Shown here piece by piece: positions 55,230-61,654 of a stretch of 61,654 nucleotides of DNA (its first letter is position 1; each line of letters opens with the position of its first letter). Below the pieces are notes generated by a model. The model was not told where the DNA came from. It saw nothing but the letters and a program-made list of their open reading frames with translations, and made no database searches. Source of the stretch: Candidatus Rifleibacteriota bacterium (GTDB taxonomy: Bacteria > Riflebacteria > Ozemobacteria > Ozemobacterales > Ozemobacteraceae); the NCBI GenBank assembly GCA_029560455.1, contig JAKQKW010000423.1:1-61654 (forward strand), read 5' to 3'. The translations under genes and the position numbers were made by a program.

Positions 55230-56861
55230 TCAGTAGTCCATGTCCATGTCGGGGGCGGGTGAGCCTTTGCCCTTCTTTTCGGGGGCTTCAGCCACGAGAA
55301 CTTCAGTGGTCAGCAGAATCGAGGCGATCGAAGAGGCGTTCTGCAGAGCTGATCTGGTGACTTTGGCGGGGTCGATGATGCCGGCTTTATACATGTCGGT
55401 ATAATCGTCGGCGACCACGTCGTAGCCATAGCCGTTGCCCTGGTGGGCTCTGACTTTTTCGATGATGACCGAAGGTTCGAGACCGGCGTTGGTCAGGATC
55501 ATGCGCATCGGGGCGAAAAGGGCGCGGCGAACGATGTTGATGCCGATCTTTTCATCGTCGGTAGCGTTCTTTTCGAGCTTTTCGAGAACCGGAAGAGCGT
55601 TGATGTAGGTTACGCCGCCGCCGGCGACGACGCCTTCTTCAACCGCAGCGCGGGTAGCGCTGAGGGCGTCTTCTACGCGGGTTTTGCGTTCTTTCATTTC
55701 GGTTTCGGTAGCAGCGCCGACTTTGATTACTGCAACACCACCGGCCAGTTTGGCGAGGCGTTCCTGCAGTTTTTCCTTATCGTATGAGCTGGTGCTGTGC
55801 TCGATTTCGGCCTTGATCTGATTGATGCGGCTCTTGAGAGCCTTGGTGTCACCGGCGCCTTCAACGATGGTGGTCATGTCTTTGGCGACGATTACTTTTT
55901 TGGCCTGGCCCAGCTGGTTGATGGTGGCAGATTCAAGCTTCATGCCGAGGTCTTCGCTGATTTTCTGACCACCGGTCAGAACGGCGATATCTTCGAGCAT
56001 CGCTTTTTTGCGATCGCCGAAGCCGGGAGCCTTGATGGCAACACAATTGAAAGTGCCGCGCAGTTTGTTGACCACGAGGGTTGCAAGTGCTTCGCCTTCG
56101 ATGTCTTCAGCGATGATCAGCAGGGGTTTGTTGACCTGAACGATCTTTTCGAGCAGGGGCAGGATTTCTTTGAGGTTGTTGATCTTGCTTTCGGTGATGA
56201 GAATGTAGGGGTTGTCGAGAACCGCTTCCATTCTTTCCTGGTTGGTAACCATGTAAGGGCTGATGTAGCCCTTGTCGAATTCCATACCTTCGACGAAATC
56301 AAGAGTGGTGTCGAAGCTCTGAGCTTCTTCAACGGTGATGACGCCGTCTTTGCCGACTTTGTCCATGGCTTCGGCGATGATGTGGCCGATTTCCTTGTCG
56401 CGGGCGGAGATGGTGGCAACCTGGGCGATGCTGTCTTTGTTGTCATCAACCTTTTTGGAAAGGTTTTTGATTTCCTTGACGACTTCGTCAACGGCTTTTT
56501 CGATGCCGCGCTTCAGGTAAGAAGGATTGGCGCCGGCGGCGACATTTTTGAAACCTTCATGCACGATGGCCTGAGCCAGAACGGTGGCGGTGGTGGTACC
56601 GTCGCCGGCGACGTCGTTGGTTTTGCTGGCAACTTCTTTAACGAGCTGGGCGCCCATATTTTCGAACTTGTCAGTGACTTCGATTTCTTTGGCAATGGTA
56701 ACGCCGTCGTTGGTTACGGTCGGGCTGCCGAATTTCTTGTCGAGAATGGCATAACAGCCTTTCGGGCCGAGGGTAGCGCGAACTGCGTTAGCGACGATGT
56801 CAACACCGGTTTCGAGAGATTTGCGTGCTTCGTCCCAATATTTGAGCTGCTTGGCAGTCAT
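55230..56861 (-). CDS. groL: Chaperonin GroEL, copy 1 (non-GGM tail)
   Basis: 543-residue 60-kDa chaperonin. It has the ATP motif [11 protein letters not shown], the apical domain ([28 protein letters not shown]), and the late [12 protein letters not shown]. The C-terminal tail ends [15 protein letters not shown] and lacks the GGM repeats of copy 2 and of E. coli GroEL. Length and core look intact. It follows groES1 by 28 bases. Copy 2 upstream (57277-58944) is its close paralogue. Confidence 0.96.
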   Translation of the reverse strand: MTAKQLKYWDEARKSLETGVDIVANAVRATLGPKGCYAILDKKFGSPTVTNDGVTIAKEIEVTDKFENMGAQLVKEVASKTNDVAGDGTTTATVLAQAIVHEGFKNVAAGANPSYLKRGIEKAVDEVVKEIKNLSKKVDDNKDSIAQVATISARDKEIGHIIAEAMDKVGKDGVITVEEAQSFDTTLDFVEGMEFDKGYISPYMVTNQERMEAVLDNPYILITESKINNLKEILPLLEKIVQVNKPLLIIAEDIEGEALATLVVNKLRGTFNCVAIKAPGFGDRKKAMLEDIAVLTGGQKISEDLGMKLESATINQLGQAKKVIVAKDMTTIVEGAGDTKALKSRINQIKAEIEHSTSSYDKEKLQERLAKLAGGVAVIKVGAATETEMKERKTRVEDALSATRAAVEEGVVAGGGVTYINALPVLEKLEKNATDDEKIGINIVRRALFAPMRMILTNAGLEPSVIIEKVRAHQGNGYGYDVVADDYTDMYKAGIIDPAKVTRSALQNASSIASILLTTEVLVAEAPEKKGKGSPAPDMDMDY

Positions 56862-56889
56862 TTTTTGTGCTCCTGTACTTGTGTACTTA

Positions 56890-57180
56890 TCAGTTGATGA
56901 TGGCGAGAATGTCTTCTTCGCGCAGGATCAGGTAACTTTCGTCTTCAACTTTGATTTCGGTGCCGGCATATTTTGAGAAGATAACTTTGTCGTTGGCTTT
57001 GACTTCGAGCGGGCTGCGCTTGCCATCGTCAGTGAGTTTGCCCGGGCCGGCAGCAATTACGGTACCTTCGATCGGTTTTTCTTTGCTGGCGGTATCGGGA
57101 AGGATTACGCCGCCTTTTGATTTTTCAACTGCATCTTTGGGCTTAACGATAACGCGGTCATTTAATGGTTTGAGATTCAT
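56890..57180 (-). CDS. groS: Co-chaperonin GroES, copy 1
   Basis: 96-residue GroES. Start [14 protein letters not shown], mobile loop with [11 protein letters not shown], and C-terminal [13 protein letters not shown] are intact. Lid of the folding chamber. Preceded by a 96-base gap with a hairpin (57224-57250) after groEL2. Confidence 0.96.
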   Translation of the reverse strand: MNLKPLNDRVIVKPKDAVEKSKGGVILPDTASKEKPIEGTVIAAGPGKLTDDGKRSPLEVKANDKVIFSKYAGTEIKVEDESYLILREEDILAIIN

Positions 57181-57223
57181 AAAATGCTCCTGATAAACTT
57201 ATTTGGATTATTTTTTTCAAGTG

Positions 57224-57250
57224 GCGGAGCAGGTTTTGCACCTGCCCCGC
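57224..57250 (-). promoter_or_regulatory. Intercistronic hairpin between groEL2 and groES1
   Basis: An 11-bp stem (one wobble in RNA) with a 5-base loop: GCGGAGCAGGT with ACCTGCCCCGC. In minus-strand RNA it is followed by an A-run, not a T-run. A weak promoter-like pair TTGAAA / TTTATC with 17 bases spacing lies just downstream, so groESL1 might also have its own start. Confidence 0.5.
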
Positions 57251-57276
57251 GAGGATTGGTTAAATCTGGTCAGAGA

Positions 57277-58944
57277 TTACATCATACCGGGCATGCCCAT
57301 GCCGCCCATTCCACCCATGCCACCCATGCCGCCCATACCGCCCATGGCGGGAGCTGCTTTGTTTTCTTCGGGGATATCGGCGACCAGAACTTCAGTGGTC
57401 ATGAGAATTGCGGCGATGGAAGCGGCATTCTGCAGAGCTGATCTGGTAACCTTGGCGGGGTCGATGATACCGGCTTTGAACATGTCGATATATTCGTTGG
57501 TGAGAACGTTATAGCCGAAGCCGGGTTTGTTTTCCTGTCTGATTCTTTCGATAATGACTGCGGGTTCAAGACCGGCATTGGCAAGAATGAAATGGATTGG
57601 TTTCTGCAGAGCTTTTCTGACGATGTCGACGCCGATTTTTTCATCGCCGTTAACCTGAAGAGTGTCGAGAGCTGCGATGGCATTCAGCAGGGCAACGCCG
57701 CCGCCGGCAACAACGCCTTCTTCAACCGCGGCGCGGGTGGCGCTGAGAGCGTCTTCAACGCGGGTCTTGCGTTCTTTCATTGCGGTTTCGGTAGCGGCAC
57801 CGACTTTGATGACTGCAACGCCGCCAGAGAGTTTGGCGAGGCGTTCCTGCAGTTTTTCTTTGTCGTATGAACTGGTGCTTCTGTCGATTTCGGCTTTGAT
57901 CTGGGCGATGCGGGCCTGAATGTCTTTGGCAGCGCCGGCGCCTTCGATGATGGTAGTAGTTTCTTTGCTGATGACAACCTTCTTGGCATGGCCGAGGTGC
58001 TCAAGACCGGCGTTTTCAAGCTTGAGGCCGATTTCTTCGCTGATCTTCTGACCTTTGGTCATGATCGCGATATCTTCGAGCATGGCTTTGCGTCTGTCGC
58101 CGAAAGCCGGAGCTTTGACGGCTACACAGTTGAAGGTGCCGCGCAGTTTGTTGACCACGAGGGTGGCGAGAGCTTCGCCTTCGATGTCTTCAGCGATGAT
58201 CAGCAGAGGTTTCTTGGTCTGCACGATGCTTTCGAGAACCGGCAGAATGTCTTTGATATTGTTGATCTTGCTGTCAGTGATGAGGATGTAGGGGTTGTCG
58301 AGAACCGCTTCCATTCTCTCCGGGTCAGTGACCATGTAGGGGCTGACATAACCCTTGTCGAATTCCATGCCTTCGACGAAATCAAGGGTGGTGTCGAAGC
58401 TCTTGGCTTCTTCAACGGTGATGACACCGTCTTTGCCGACTTTGTCCATGGCTTCGGCGATGACTTTGCCGATTTCGGTGTCGCGGGCAGAAATGGTGGC
58501 AACCTGAGCGACGCTGTCTTTATTGTCATCGATGCGTTTTGACTGTTCTTTGATCTTGGCAACAACGGCGTTTACAGCTCTTTCAATGCCGCGCTTGATG
58601 TAAATTGGCGTGGCGCCGGCGGCGGTGTTTTTGAAGCCTTCGTGTACAATTGCCTGGGCCAGAACGGTGGCGGTGGTGGTACCATCGCCGGCGATGTCGT
58701 TGGTTTTGCTGGCGACTTCTTTAACCAGCTGAGCGCCCATATTTTCGAAGCGGTCTTCGACTTCGATTTCTTTGGCGATCATGACGCCGTCATTGGTAAC
58801 GGTGGGGCTACCAAAACTCTTGTTGAGGATGGCATAACAGCCTTTGGGCCCGAGGGTTGAGCGTACTGCGTTGGCAACAGTGTCGACGCCTTTTTCAAGG
58901 GCTCTTCTTGCGTTTTCACCATATCTCAGTTGTTTTGCGGCCAT
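57277..58944 (-). CDS. groL: Chaperonin GroEL, copy 2 (GGM tail)
   Basis: 555-residue chaperonin. Core motifs match copy 1 ([50 protein letters not shown]). The C-terminus has a long run of GGM repeats ending GMPGMM, as in typical bacterial GroEL. It follows groES2 by 47 bases. Together with copy 1 it gives two consecutive GroES-GroEL pairs. Divergence between the copies is clear but moderate; it is most visible in the apical and intermediate domains. Confidence 0.96.
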   Translation of the reverse strand: MAAKQLRYGENARRALEKGVDTVANAVRSTLGPKGCYAILNKSFGSPTVTNDGVMIAKEIEVEDRFENMGAQLVKEVASKTNDIAGDGTTTATVLAQAIVHEGFKNTAAGATPIYIKRGIERAVNAVVAKIKEQSKRIDDNKDSVAQVATISARDTEIGKVIAEAMDKVGKDGVITVEEAKSFDTTLDFVEGMEFDKGYVSPYMVTDPERMEAVLDNPYILITDSKINNIKDILPVLESIVQTKKPLLIIAEDIEGEALATLVVNKLRGTFNCVAVKAPAFGDRRKAMLEDIAIMTKGQKISEEIGLKLENAGLEHLGHAKKVVISKETTTIIEGAGAAKDIQARIAQIKAEIDRSTSSYDKEKLQERLAKLSGGVAVIKVGAATETAMKERKTRVEDALSATRAAVEEGVVAGGGVALLNAIAALDTLQVNGDEKIGVDIVRKALQKPIHFILANAGLEPAVIIERIRQENKPGFGYNVLTNEYIDMFKAGIIDPAKVTRSALQNAASIAAILMTTEVLVADIPEENKAAPAMGGMGGMGGMGGMGGMGMPGMM

Positions 58945-58991
58945 TTTATATATCTCCTTAGTGAATGATTTTGAACTTGATTAATGTTGGT

Positions 58992-59279
58992 TTATTCAAC
59001 AGCCAGAATTTCATCTTCTTTCATGATCAGGTGTTTTTCGCCCTCGATCATGATTTCAGTGCCGGCCCATTCGGTAAAAATGACGCTGTCGCCTTTTTTA
59101 ACCTGCATGGGAATAACTTTGCCCTTGTTATCAGTCAGACCGCGGCCGACAAAAATAACCTTGCCGGTTTTCGGGCGGGCTTTCGAAGCAGTATCCGGAA
59201 TAATGATGCCGGTGGCAGTCTTTTTCTCGGCTTCGGTGACTTTGATGACAATGCGGTTACCCATCGGGGTGAGGTTCAT
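58992..59279 (-). CDS. groS: Co-chaperonin GroES, copy 2
   Basis: 95-residue GroES, more diverged: starts MNLTPMGNRIVIKV, mobile loop EKKTATGIIIPD, end HLIMKEDEILAVE. First gene of the chaperone run, with GGAGGAC just upstream, behind the CIRCE operator and promoter. Confidence 0.95.
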   Translation of the reverse strand: MNLTPMGNRIVIKVTEAEKKTATGIIIPDTASKARPKTGKVIFVGRGLTDNKGKVIPMQVKKGDSVIFTEWAGTEIMIEGEKHLIMKEDEILAVE

Positions 59280-59322
59280 GATGTCCTCCTTGTTGAATTT
59301 GAACTTCTGGAAACTTTACTTG

Positions 59323-59349
59323 TTAGCACTCAAATTGATCGAGTGCTAA
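59323..59349 (-). promoter_or_regulatory. CIRCE operator (HrcA-binding site)
   Basis: Perfect consensus inverted repeat TTAGCACTC-N9-GAGTGCTAA, 44 bases before groES2 and just after the predicted transcription start. It should mediate HrcA repression of the chaperone run. I see no second CIRCE in the window. Confidence 0.97.
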
Positions 59350-59357
59350 CAGATATA

Positions 59358-59387
59358 TATAAAAACTTTTTTACAGAATAAAGTCAA
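59358..59387 (-). promoter_or_regulatory. Promoter of the groESL-hrcA-grpE-dnaK-dnaJ run
   Basis: On the minus strand TTGACT (59382-59387) and TTTATA (59358-59363) are 18 bases apart, directly upstream of the CIRCE. This is a vegetative-type promoter, as expected for HrcA rather than sigma32 control. Confidence 0.65.
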
Positions 59388-59859
59388 TAGAAAGTCGAAA
59401 ATAGATGAAAATAAATAGCTGAATAAAGTTATTGGTTAAAAATCAAGCCAGACTCTCGCAAAATCTAAAAATCATAAAATTTGTTTAAAATAGCACTGTG
59501 ATCTGCAGACATCGTGAAAATTGTCGCAACTTTTAGCCTGCATGTGCCGTATTATTTGCAGAGAGATAAGCGTTGGTCTGATTCCAAAGCCGGTTTCATT
59601 TCAGTCGGTCATTGTCGGGGATACTGACTTTATAGCTGCAGACAACAGTCTGTCGGCCCGGCAAAACTTGATCTGTGGTTTTCGATAAGAGCCTGGATCG
59701 TCACTTTTACCAATCCTGGGTGCAGGCGCTGCGATAATGCATCAGAATTTCGGATTAAGTGACTCATACTGTGAACCGGAAATATGAATTAATGCTTCAG
59801 CACTGCATTGTTGAACAATAGGTTTTTGTGCAGCTGTGTCGCAAAAACACATTCTTTTG
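59388..59859. other. Long intergenic region between divergent chaperone run and pilin-like pair
   Basis: About 470 bases without a supported gene. No long ORF, tRNA or strong hairpin; one imperfect stem with GTTTTTG/CAAAAAC arms lies near 59821-59850. It separates divergent transcription units. Confidence 0.5.
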
Positions 59860-59889
59860 TTGCTATTGCCCCGGGAATTAGTGTAGATT
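59860..59889 (+). promoter_or_regulatory. Candidate promoter of the second anchor/PilX-like operon
   Basis: TTGCTA (59860-59865) and TAGATT (59884-59889), spacing 18. Just downstream is TATACAGAG (59895-59903), the same 9-mer as at 31935. Confidence 0.35.
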
Positions 59890-59917
59890 ATCTGTATACA
59901 GAGTAGCAGAGGAGCAG

Positions 59918-60736
59918 ATGATGGCGGAAGAAAAGGATTTCAAAAAACTGCTGAAGAAAGTCGACATGAGCGACATTCGACTGCTTGCTGCCGGGGTTGC
60001 TCTGCTGATTGTTCCGGTTGTTTTCCTGATTTTCTTTTCTGGTGGCAGTTCTAAAAAAATCAGCCAGGAAAAGATGAAAACCATGGTTGCCCGCAAAAAT
60101 GTTTTTAATTTTGGCACTTCATCTGGCTCCGGCGCCTCTTCCGCCCCTTCTTCAGGCAAAACATCCGGCTCGACCTGGTTTTCGTCGACTTCACCAGAAA
60201 AGCGTGTCGAGCAGGAGCTTGAAGATGCTTTCAAACTCATAAAACGCAGCCAGCGCTCAGACCGTTTCCCGCCCGGCTCTACAGAAGAGCAGCGCGATGC
60301 CTACAAGGCCGAACATAACCAGTTTTTGCTTGAGGGCAGGGGTGAGCTTGAACGTGGTAATTTTGCCGAAGCCGAGGCTATGTTCCTGAAGGCTTTTGAA
60401 GAAGCGAACGGCAACTCTTTTCAGCAGGTTTATGCAATGGGTGCTCTTTGTGAGCTGTATGAACTGACCCAGGATCGAAAAAAACTTGAGGCAGCCTTCA
60501 AGCAATTTATGGAACTGGTAGGAAAGCTGCCGCCAGATTATGGCGGCGGCGATCTAGCGGCTTCAGTTCGCAATGCCTATATGGCGCTCAAACAGCTTCA
60601 GGAAAGCGCCGACCCTGCCAAGGTCGCACAGGGGCTTGCCGATGTCGAGGCTGTTAAACAAGGTGCAATTCAGTCAGGGAAAGTATCTCAGGGCCTTGGC
60701 AAGAGCCTTTTTGCGTTTCCGGCCAAATTTGAATAG
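59918..60736 (+). CDS. Membrane-anchored protein, paralogue-like partner of PilX-type gene
   Basis: 272 residues. Short cytosolic N-terminus, one membrane helix (about 20-42, LLAAGVALLIVPVVFLIFF), a Ser/Gly-rich linker (about 65-95), and a helical C-terminal domain (about 100-250) with a TPR-like pattern (LLEGRGELERGNFAEAEAMFLKAFEEANG). Same layout as the 31973-33178 product though shorter in the linker. Two ATGs are adjacent in frame; GAGGAG fits the second (59921) slightly better. Followed 15 bases later by a PilX-like gene. Function unknown; the conserved pairing suggests a bitopic partner of the pilin-like machine. Confidence 0.75.
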   Translation: MMAEEKDFKKLLKKVDMSDIRLLAAGVALLIVPVVFLIFFSGGSSKKISQEKMKTMVARKNVFNFGTSSGSGASSAPSSGKTSGSTWFSSTSPEKRVEQELEDAFKLIKRSQRSDRFPPGSTEEQRDAYKAEHNQFLLEGRGELERGNFAEAEAMFLKAFEEANGNSFQQVYAMGALCELYELTQDRKKLEAAFKQFMELVGKLPPDYGGGDLAASVRNAYMALKQLQESADPAKVAQGLADVEAVKQGAIQSGKVSQGLGKSLFAFPAKFE

Positions 60737-60751
60737 GGTGGGGGGATAATC

Positions 60752-61654
60752 ATGAAACCAGCAACAAGAAGAGGCAGTGCGTTTATCATTGTGGTTGGCG
60801 TTCTTGGCGTGATTCTTTTCGCCTCCACCATGTTCATGAGTTCAACAATCGAAGAGGGTCGTCAGACAACACTTTCTGTAAAAGGGCTGCATGCAACCTG
60901 TCTTGCTGAAGCTGCTTTAGAGCGTGCCATGCGCATGATCGCCGACAATATCAACGATGTCGATCCGACCCGGGTAACCGCCAAAGATCTGTCTATCAAG
61001 CTGCGTATGCCTGCCCGTGCCAAAAGTGGTGTGACATTAGGGCTTGCCGGCAATCTCGGCGCTGACGAACAGCTTGATCTTGATGCTGCTGCGTCCGAAG
61101 AGATTGTGCTGACGAAAGAAGATCTTCAAGACGGTGTTGATAACAAGGAACTCGATACCCTGGTGGCTTATATGACCTCCGAAGGCGCCAAGGAATATGA
61201 TGTTAAGGTTAAGGTTAAGATCGACAAGGCTTTTCGCGTCTCTCCAGGCAAAGACTACGCCGATTTCAAGGTGCCGGGAGTTGACATCGCCTGGAATCTT
61301 CGCCCGGATGTGAAAACTTTTCTTGAAGGTGGCGGTTACTCACCGATTGAAATCGGTTTCCCGAAAGATATGTCATGGCTCGACTTTTCAATTCCGGTTA
61401 AAATTGGGCCAATCACCCTTGTTAATATAAATCTTACCGGCGTTGTTGATAAACTGATGCCGAAAATTTCAGTAGCCGGCAAAGAGCGCAGCTTTAAAGA
61501 GCTCACCAGTCTTGATTTTTTTGCTGACATGCTTGTAAATCAGTTGATTGGCGGTGGAAAGCAGCGCTACCCGATTCAGGTCAAATTCGACGCAATTCCA
61601 ATGCCCACAAGCGTTAACAACCTCTGGCCAGCTGGTGTGAGCCTGACTCCAACG
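60752..61654 (+). CDS. PilX-like pilus/secretion assembly protein, 3' end cut by window
   Basis: 301 visible codons from an ATG at 60752 (GGGGGG-rich site upstream) to the edge with no stop. N-terminus: basic MKPATRRG, then GSAFIIVVGVLGVILFASTMFM, then the helix LHATCLAEAALERAMRMI; the PilX_N/GspK pattern, with no Glu5. The rest is extracytoplasmic and polar. It parallels the 820-residue product at 33193-35655, including VKVKVKID-type strands, and follows an anchor gene in the same order. Full length unknown. Confidence 0.75.
   Translation, partial: MKPATRRGSAFIIVVGVLGVILFASTMFMSSTIEEGRQTTLSVKGLHATCLAEAALERAMRMIADNINDVDPTRVTAKDLSIKLRMPARAKSGVTLGLAGNLGADEQLDLDAAASEEIVLTKEDLQDGVDNKELDTLVAYMTSEGAKEYDVKVKVKIDKAFRVSPGKDYADFKVPGVDIAWNLRPDVKTFLEGGGYSPIEIGFPKDMSWLDFSIPVKIGPITLVNINLTGVVDKLMPKISVAGKERSFKELTSLDFFADMLVNQLIGGGKQRYPIQVKFDAIPMPTSVNNLWPAGVSLTPT

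Noticed and set aside
55797..56897. A 366-codon plus-strand frame opposite groEL1, and a similar 184-codon one opposite groEL2
   Set aside because: Long antisense frames are a by-product of groEL codon usage; both copies show it at the same place because the genes are paralogous.
57290..57345. Tandem 9-bp repeats
   Set aside because: They encode the GGM tail of groEL2.
1..61654. tRNA, rRNA, insertion sequences, attachment sites, replication origin
   Set aside because: I looked for tRNA T-arms, transposase motifs, terminal inverted repeats and DnaA-box clusters in the gaps and saw none; short or diverged ones could be missed by eye.

Overview
The window (roughly 50% GC by eye) is ordinary bacterial chromosome: dense genes in short same-strand runs, consensus-like Shine-Dalgarno sites, intrinsic terminators after many runs, and no insertion sequence, phage, CRISPR array, tRNA or rRNA that I can see. 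Several things point to an environmental Gram-negative-type lineage outside the well-known model groups: two GroES/GroEL pairs next to hrcA-grpE-dnaK-dnaJ, many PAS/GAF/GGDEF/SpoIIE signalling proteins, and type IV pilin-like operons with unusual membrane-anchored partners. This mix resembles what I associate with groundwater phyla such as Candidatus Riflebacteria, but that placement is a guess from gene content.

Layout. 1-8289: partial pckA, a hybrid histidine kinase, a class III adenylate cyclase, radC and udk. 8337-11391: a small non-coding interval between two terminators, transketolase and a VTT-like membrane protein. 11569-17999: a STAS protein and GAF-GAF-GGDEF diguanylate cyclase on the plus strand, converging on ychF-SpoIIE phosphatase-methyltransferase on the minus strand. 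18070-24014: nupC, a VIT/VWA surface protein, an unknown membrane protein with a peptidoglycan-binding-like tail, and a small membrane protein behind pheT. 24032-29446: the translation block infC-rpmI-rplT, then trmH-pheS-pheT. infC starts at ATC and has an attenuator-like leader. 29609-31783: a large NhaC-type antiporter. 31973-36699: a pilin-like operon (anchor protein, 820-residue PilX-like protein, PilV-like and PilW-like pseudopilins). 37269-41743: a repeat-rich glycine-zipper secreted protein, gdhA and a BASS transporter. 41796-48454: a TPR metallopeptidase and the run FIST protein-hybrid kinase-LsrG-like monooxygenase-Fe alcohol dehydrogenase. 48683-50179: glnA. 50318-59279: dnaJ, dnaK, grpE, hrcA, groEL1, groES1, groEL2, groES2, all minus strand behind one perfect CIRCE operator. 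59918-61654: a second anchor plus PilX-like pair, cut by the window edge.

How the genes work together. HrcA encoded inside the chaperone run should repress that run through the CIRCE, making a self-contained heat-shock regulon. Nitrogen assimilation (gdhA, glnA) and central carbon genes (pckA, tkt) sit among signalling genes. The FIST-kinase-LsrG-ADH run looks like a sensor coupled to processing of a small carbonyl signal or metabolite. The two anchor/PilX-like operons look like paralogous parts of a type IV pilus or secretion-type machine. The best leads are the tandem groESL/CIRCE locus, the FIST-kinase operon, the duplicated PilX-like operon, the infC leader, and a possible nonsense codon at codon 2 of the first hybrid kinase.
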